Below, in pieces: positions 59,658-64,000 of a stretch of DNA of 64,000 bases. Each line of letters begins with the position of its first letter. The first letter of the stretch is position 1. The notes under the pieces were generated by a model, which ran no database searches, had not been told where the DNA came from, and worked only from the letters and a program-made list of their open reading frames with translations. The position numbers and the translations under genes were made by a program. Source of the DNA: VRUE01 sp963705635 (GTDB lineage: Bacteria > Actinomycetota > Thermoleophilia > Solirubrobacterales > 70-9); NCBI GenBank assembly GCA_963705635.1, contig CAVPKH010000003.1:186001-250000 (forward strand), in the 5' to 3' direction.

Positions 59658-60029
59658 CTAACAAACGACTTCGAGGCCCAGGCAAAGTTCCGAGGTCTTG
59701 GATTCGAGCTCTTCGACGGAGAATTCAAGGTCGCTCAGGTCGGACTGGCTGGCGGCCTCGCCGAACGAGGGCAGGCTCGATTCAACTTCGCTCACGCGGC
59801 TATCGAGTTCGTCCGCCTGGCCCAGGGCTTCTTCTGCCTGGTAGCTCGCCTCGTCGGCCGACCTGCCGGCTGGGCCACGCGGCCCGCTCGGTCCCCTCGG
59901 CCCCTCGGGGCCGGTCTTCGCCAGCAGGGCGATCCCCGAGCCGACCGCCGCGCTGAGCACGCAGACGCCAACGAGGCAGACGACGAAGAATCGATGCGAG
60001 ACCGCAGGCTGTGGCCGCTCTTCCTCCAC
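59658..60029 (-). CDS. Small membrane protein with short collagen-like repeat
   Basis: A 123-residue protein. It has one membrane helix (FFVVCLVGVCVLSAAVGSGI), then a collagen-like stretch GPEGPRGPSGPRGPAG, then a heptad-patterned coiled-coil of about 60 residues ending in two cysteines (ELCLGLEVVC). It is likely a surface stalk or scaffold. GTG 60029. The family is not recognised. The 136 bases to the next gene hold nothing identifiable. Confidence 0.6.
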   Translation of the reverse strand: MEEERPQPAVSHRFFVVCLVGVCVLSAAVGSGIALLAKTGPEGPRGPSGPRGPAGRSADEASYQAEEALGQADELDSRVSEVESSLPSFGEAASQSDLSDLEFSVEELESKTSELCLGLEVVC

Positions 60030-60165
60030 GACCCAAGCCTAAGTCCCGAGACCGGACGCCACCCGGCGATCAAGCCCCGGCCAGGCTCTGCAATCGAAGC
60101 GGCTGCAGGGATTCGCACCTCGATCGCGGTCATGCTCGCCGCGGTGGCGAGCTTTGGAGCGGCGT

Positions 60166-61422
60166 TCAGCGGTGCTTGTGCTTCCTCGAGATCTTGACGC
60201 ACCGCGCGTGCCCGCTCTTGATTGTGTGGCGGAAGCCCTTTTTGCACCGTAGCCGGGGCTTGGTGGTCGGCTTCGTCTGAGGCGGCGTCGTCGTCGGAGT
60301 GATCGCGCTGCCGGCAGAGGGGGTTTCGCCAGAGGAGGGAGGCGGTGGGCACGCGCTTGGGACTTCGCAGTTCGGGAAGACTTCCTCGCCTTTGGTCAGA
60401 ACGGCGTCGATTTCGTTGAAAACCGCTCCTGCGGTGCCGGCCAGCAGCGTCGCTTCGCCGAAGCTCGGGACTTCTTGCCAGTAGCGCCGCACGTAGCCGT
60501 CGGGGTGCAGGTCGAGCCCTTCTTCGACCCAGTCGACTGCGAAGGAAACCGCGTAGGTACCCGCGGGCAAGCCTGCAACCGCGTATTGGCCGCCGGATTC
60601 CACCGTGGCGCACTTGACCCGCGCCTGAGTCGTCGGGTTCAGCGCGCATACGGCTGGCGCCGAGTAGGGCGCCAATAGGCCGACAATCGGCGTGCCGGTC
60701 CCCATTTCGGTCAGCGTCCCTTCGATCTCAATCCCCGGCACGAGGTGCGCTTCGACTTCGATCCCTCCACCCGCCGTCAAGGAAATGGAGCCCGGCGGTT
60801 CGGGCAGCTGCTCTTCGACGTAGTTGACGTGTCCTTCGGTCCTGAATTCGAGCCGGTACTGACCCGTGCCCAAATTCCTGACGGTGAATTCACCCGCCGC
60901 GTTGCTGCGGCCGCAGTAGCCGACTTCCCCGTCCTGGAAGAAGCCGAGCAACCGCGCGCAGACCTGCACCCCTTCGATCGGGAGGCCGGTTTCGTAGTCG
61001 TCGACCGTGCCCTGAACCTCTCCCCCGGTCTGCAGCTGGGCGTTGATTTCCTTGCCTTCCCCTTCGGCCAATTCGACCGGATCCGCTTCTTCGGGGTGAG
61101 CTTTGCCGCTGTACCACTGCTGGACGTAGTTCAGCGAGGGATTGCCTTCGACGTGAAAGCCGACCCGATAGGAGGCGGCCTGGAGGCCACCGATCGAGTA
61201 CTCGCCTTCCGCGTCGGTATTCCAGTCGCATTCATTGCCGATCAGCGGACTGAGCCCTTCAGCACAGACTGTGATCCCGGCGATCGGTTCGCCTAGATGG
61301 TCGGTGACCTTGCCGTGGATTTCGCCGCTGGCCGCCACCGCCGACCCCGCCGAGAAGAGCACCGCCAGAGCGCACAGCACCACAGCCAGTCCCAGCCTTT
61401 GTCCCCGCGTCATCGCCCCCAT
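60166..61422 (-). CDS. Secreted protein with carboxypeptidase-regulatory-like (Cna-B type) repeats
   Basis: A 418-residue exported protein. A signal peptide (LGLAVVLCALAVLFSAGSAV, then AASG) is followed by three to four repeats of a beta-sandwich (GEIHGKVTDHLGEPIAGITV, EGEYSIGGLQAASYRVGF, GEVQGTVDDYETGLPIEGVQV, GEFTVRNLGTGQYRLEF, GQYAVAGLPAGTYAVSF). A Thr/Pro linker and a basic tail (KKGFRHTIKSGHARCVKISR) follow. Such repeats build surface stalks or bind partners; no catalytic domain is seen. ATG 61422 has a GGAGGG site. ATG 61413 is an alternative. Confidence 0.75.
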   Translation of the reverse strand: MGAMTRGQRLGLAVVLCALAVLFSAGSAVAASGEIHGKVTDHLGEPIAGITVCAEGLSPLIGNECDWNTDAEGEYSIGGLQAASYRVGFHVEGNPSLNYVQQWYSGKAHPEEADPVELAEGEGKEINAQLQTGGEVQGTVDDYETGLPIEGVQVCARLLGFFQDGEVGYCGRSNAAGEFTVRNLGTGQYRLEFRTEGHVNYVEEQLPEPPGSISLTAGGGIEVEAHLVPGIEIEGTLTEMGTGTPIVGLLAPYSAPAVCALNPTTQARVKCATVESGGQYAVAGLPAGTYAVSFAVDWVEEGLDLHPDGYVRRYWQEVPSFGEATLLAGTAGAVFNEIDAVLTKGEEVFPNCEVPSACPPPPSSGETPSAGSAITPTTTPPQTKPTTKPRLRCKKGFRHTIKSGHARCVKISRKHKHR

Positions 61423-61485
61423 CTTTCCCTCCCTCGGCCCGTTGCCCCAATTATCTCCCAAACGCGGCGAAAGTTGCGGCCATTC

Positions 61486-61511
61486 CCGGCACTAACTCGA
61501 ATTAGTGCCGG
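61486..61511. repeat. Short hairpin upstream of the surface-protein gene
   Basis: Perfect 10-base arms CCGGCACTAA and TTAGTGCCGG with a 6-base loop, in an AT-richer stretch 64 bases upstream of the carboxypeptidase-regulatory-like gene. The rest of the 257-base gap to the VOC gene shows no coding sign. Operator or terminator cannot be told apart. Confidence 0.5.
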
Positions 61512-61679
61512 AATAACGGCGATATGGGGAGATGGTCCCCGCGCTCACGGCCCCGGCCAGCGGGGCGGCAAGCACCAGTGCGAAACGCAACCAACTTCAC
61601 CCAGTGGAGCTAGCGGCGCCTCCCCCGCGGACGATGTGGTGCCAGCCCGCCCCGATCGCCGTCCTGGCAAGATGGCGAC

Positions 61680-62033
61680 ATGGAGCGTGTGCTTGGGATC
61701 GGTGGATACTTCATGCGGGCCGCCGACCCGGTGGCCCTGGGCGCGTGGTATCGCGATTGCCTGGGCCTGGACGCCGATGAGAACGGCCTGTGGCGCCAGG
61801 AAGCGGGGCCGACGGTGTTCGCGACGTTCGAGTCCGGGACCGACTACTTCGGGTCCCGCGCCCAGCAGGCGATGATCAACTTCCGGGTCCGTGACCTGGA
61901 TGCGATGCTCGCGCAGCTGCGCGCCAAGGGAGCGGACGTGGCTGAAGGGGCGCAGGACATGGAGGGCGTCGGTCGATTTGGCTGGGTCACCGATCCCGAG
62001 GGCAATCGGATCGAGCTGTGGCAGCCCGCCTGA
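61680..62033 (+). CDS. VOC-family (glyoxalase/bleomycin-resistance-like) protein
   Basis: A 117-residue vicinal-oxygen-chelate fold made of two beta-alpha-beta-beta-beta units (GIGGYFMRAADPVALGAWYR and MINFRVRDLDAMLAQLRAKG), ending FGWVTDPEGNRIELWQP with the metal-ligand Glu. The function within the superfamily is open. SulP follows 57 bases downstream on the same strand. Confidence 0.85.
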   Translation: MERVLGIGGYFMRAADPVALGAWYRDCLGLDADENGLWRQEAGPTVFATFESGTDYFGSRAQQAMINFRVRDLDAMLAQLRAKGADVAEGAQDMEGVGRFGWVTDPEGNRIELWQPA

Positions 62034-62090
62034 CCGTGCCTTCGCACAGGCGGTGACCTGCTGGCACCCCCCACCAGAGGCGAGCCGGAA

Positions 62091-63821
62091 TTGCGCAAGC
62101 TGACCAAGAACCTGGAAACGGCTCCGCTTCACCGCTCCGGCTGGCTACACCGCTGGGTGCCTGGGGTCAAGCTGATCCAGCAGTACCCCGGCCAATCCGC
62201 TCGCCCCGATCTGGTCGCGGGAGTCGTGCTGGCCGCGATCCTGGTCCCACAGGGAATGGCCTATGCGGAGCTCGCCGGCCTGCCGGCGGTCACGGGCCTC
62301 TACACGACGATCGCCTGCCTGGTCGGCTACGCCCTCTTCGGGCCTTCACGGGTCCTGGTGCTCGGGCCCGACTCCTCGATCTCGCCCCTGATCCTCGCTT
62401 CGATCACGCCCCTGCTGGTCGTGGGAGACCCGGGGACGGCGATCGCCCTGGCGGGCATGCTCGCGATCTTCGTCGGCCTGATCGAGATCGGCCTCGGCCT
62501 CGGCAAGCTCGGGTTCGTCGCCGACCTGCTCTCGAAGGAGGTGCAGGTCGGCTACATGAACGGCCTCGGGGTCACGATCATCGTCGGACAGCTGCCGAAG
62601 CTGTTCGGCTTCTCGACCGACGCCGACTCGTTCCTCGGCGAGCTGAAGGCGTTCGTGGAAGGCCTCGGCCAGACGCACACCGCGACGCTCGTGCTCGGGC
62701 TCGCGGTCCTCGGCATCCTGCTCTTGCTGCCGATCTTCAGCAAGCGCCTGCCGGCGATCCTCGTCGGAGTCGTGGCGGCCACCGTCGCCTCGGCGGCCTT
62801 TGGCCTGGCTGACCACGGGGTCGCGACGGTCGGGTCCTTGCCCCAGGGAGTGCCCACCCCCGGACTTCCCTGGACGGACGCCGGCGACGTCCCGGCGCTG
62901 CTGCTGGCGGCAATCGGCATCACCCTGGTCTCGCTGACCGACACGATCGCGACCGCGACCAGCTTCGCGGCCCGGCGCGGAGACGAGGTCAAGCCCGATC
63001 AGGAGATGATCGGCATCGGGGCGGCAAACGTGGCGGCCGGCTTCTTTCAGGGATTCGCGGTCTCGACCAGCGGCTCGAGGACCGCCGTCGCCGAGCAGTC
63101 GGGGGCAAAAACACAGCTGACCGGGCTGGTCGGGGCCGGGCTCGTCGCGGCTCTCCTGCTCTTCCTCAACTCACTGCTCGCCGACCTGCCGCAGGCGGCG
63201 CTCGCGGCGGTGGTGATCGCCGCGGCGATATCGCTGATGAACCTGCCCCTGCTGCGCCGCTATTACGAGATGCGCAGAAGCGCGCTCGGCGTCTCTCTGG
63301 TGGCCACCGCCGGAGTGGTGCTGCTCGGCGTCCTGCAGGGAATCGTGGTTGCGGTTCTGCTGGCGATCATCCTCTTCTTTCGCCGCAACTGGTGGCCGCA
63401 CGGCGCGGTTCTGGGACGCCCCGAGGATTTGGAGGGATGGCATGACGTCGCCACCTACCCAGAGGCCAGCCAGGTTCCGGGGATTGTCGTCTACCGCTGG
63501 GAGGCGCCGCTGTTCTTCGCCAACTCGGGAAGGTTCCGCGACGAGATCAGGCGACTCGCGCTCGCGCGCGAGCCTGCCTGGATCGTCCTGCAGTGCGAGG
63601 CGATCACCGACGTCGACGTGACCGCGGCGGAGATGCTCGAGCAGCTCGACCGCGAGCTCAACGCCTCCGGGATACACCTCGCCTTCGTCGAGCTGCGCGA
63701 TCGCCTCAAGCAGCTGACGTTGCGGTACGGACTGATGGACACGCTCGACAAAGATCACTTCTACCCCTCGATCGAGGCAGCCATTGCCGCGATTCGAACG
63801 GAAGGCGGCGGAGGAGACTAA
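62091..63821 (+). CDS. SulP-family anion transporter with STAS domain
   Basis: A 576-residue SLC26/SulP transporter. The signature YPGQSARPDLVAGVVLAAIL (then VPQGMAYAELAGLPAVTGLY) and LVLGPDSSISPLI identify the family. Twelve to fourteen helices span the first 430 residues, and a cytoplasmic STAS domain covers about 455-565 (GIVVYRWEAPLFFANSGRF, VLQCEAITDVDVTAAEMLEQ). Substrate may be sulfate, bicarbonate or another anion. The start is TTG 62091. The stop overlaps that of the convergent aldo/keto reductase. Confidence 0.92.
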   Translation: MRKLTKNLETAPLHRSGWLHRWVPGVKLIQQYPGQSARPDLVAGVVLAAILVPQGMAYAELAGLPAVTGLYTTIACLVGYALFGPSRVLVLGPDSSISPLILASITPLLVVGDPGTAIALAGMLAIFVGLIEIGLGLGKLGFVADLLSKEVQVGYMNGLGVTIIVGQLPKLFGFSTDADSFLGELKAFVEGLGQTHTATLVLGLAVLGILLLLPIFSKRLPAILVGVVAATVASAAFGLADHGVATVGSLPQGVPTPGLPWTDAGDVPALLLAAIGITLVSLTDTIATATSFAARRGDEVKPDQEMIGIGAANVAAGFFQGFAVSTSGSRTAVAEQSGAKTQLTGLVGAGLVAALLLFLNSLLADLPQAALAAVVIAAAISLMNLPLLRRYYEMRRSALGVSLVATAGVVLLGVLQGIVVAVLLAIILFFRRNWWPHGAVLGRPEDLEGWHDVATYPEASQVPGIVVYRWEAPLFFANSGRFRDEIRRLALAREPAWIVLQCEAITDVDVTAAEMLEQLDRELNASGIHLAFVELRDRLKQLTLRYGLMDTLDKDHFYPSIEAAIAAIRTEGGGGD

Positions 63822-64000
63822 TCTCCGGCTCGAGTCAAGCCAGCTCCATCAGATGCGTACGCTTTGCCGATCACCGTCATCTCCTCGTCGCTCAACTCGA
63901 AGTCGAAGATCTCGATGTTCTCGCGAATCTGCTCCGCCGTCACCGACTTTGGAATGGCGATATTGCCGAACTGAACGTGCCAGCGCAGAATCGTCTGGGC
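63818..64000 (-). CDS. Aldo/keto reductase, C-terminal fragment at window edge
   Basis: The last 60 codons of a minus-strand gene running off the right edge. ILRWHVQFGNIAIPKSVTAE, then REN(I)EIFDFELSDEEM, is the C-terminal signature of NADPH-dependent aldo/keto reductases, including the Lys-Ser cofactor contact in IPKS. The rest lies outside the window. The stop TAG overlaps the SulP stop. Confidence 0.88.
   Translation of the reverse strand, partial: AQTILRWHVQFGNIAIPKSVTAEQIRENIEIFDFELSDEEMTVIGKAYASDGAGLTRAGD

Overview
The window is about 64 kb of very GC-rich DNA. It has dense actinobacterial-style gene packing, many GTG and TTG starts, and many 4-base stop/start overlaps. Gene content and order (hrcA-dnaJ-prmA, holA-rpsT-murJ, comEA-comEC, a hisIE-trp run, a 3-oxoacid-type HadA/HadB pair, a GGEDT/PKTIDND phosphofructokinase) suggest a Thermoleophilia-like actinobacterium (Solirubrobacterales or a relative). 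That is an inference from gene content, because there is no rRNA here. Most of the window is core chromosome. There is no prophage, integrase, transposase or CRISPR array, and no gene-free stretch above 300 bases.

Layout: 1-16.9 kb holds a thioredoxin/TPR gene, a PrpD-family gene, uvrB, a ROK regulator, membrane proteins, a small XRE regulator, an MFS-SLT-coaE-rpsA run, a flavin oxidoreductase, and a membrane-anchored ECF sigma factor beside a secreted Asp-rich protein. 16.9-26.4 kb holds polA, a CotH-like secreted protein, malic enzyme, a TIGR01777 epimerase, a short lipoprotein, pfkA and a methyltransferase. 26.4-38 kb is one long minus-strand run: yqeY-phoH-ybeY-era, then hisIE-trpE-trpG-trpD-trpC-htrA-trpF-trpB-trpA, ending in a 49-residue membrane ORF too short for usual gene callers. 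38-45.6 kb holds a VapBC-like pair, murI, prmA, a zinc-finger-less dnaJ, hrcA, hadB/hadA-like dehydratases and lepA. 45.9-55 kb holds a polytopic glycosyltransferase-like gene, murJ, rpsT, holA, comEC and comEA. The first two of these and holA carry reading-frame breaks. 55-64 kb holds leuS, a SpoIIM-family protein, tRNA-Ala(GGC), a fatty-acid desaturase, surface proteins, a SulP transporter and the end of an aldo/keto reductase.

The most unusual signal is a scattered set of long inverted repeats. Each has a core shared within a class (class A at four sites, class B at two, class C at two plus a tandem partial array) and long outer arms that are perfectly or almost perfectly self-complementary but differ from site to site. 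Most begin exactly at or within a few bases of the stop codon of a minus-strand gene. Two such palindromes, whose cores match no other copy here, lie inside coding sequence (prmA and the glycosyltransferase-like gene). One class A copy appears to supply the Shine-Dalgarno sequence and TTG start of a lipoprotein gene. They look like a family of 3'-end hairpin or REP-like elements whose arms are kept symmetric by some process.
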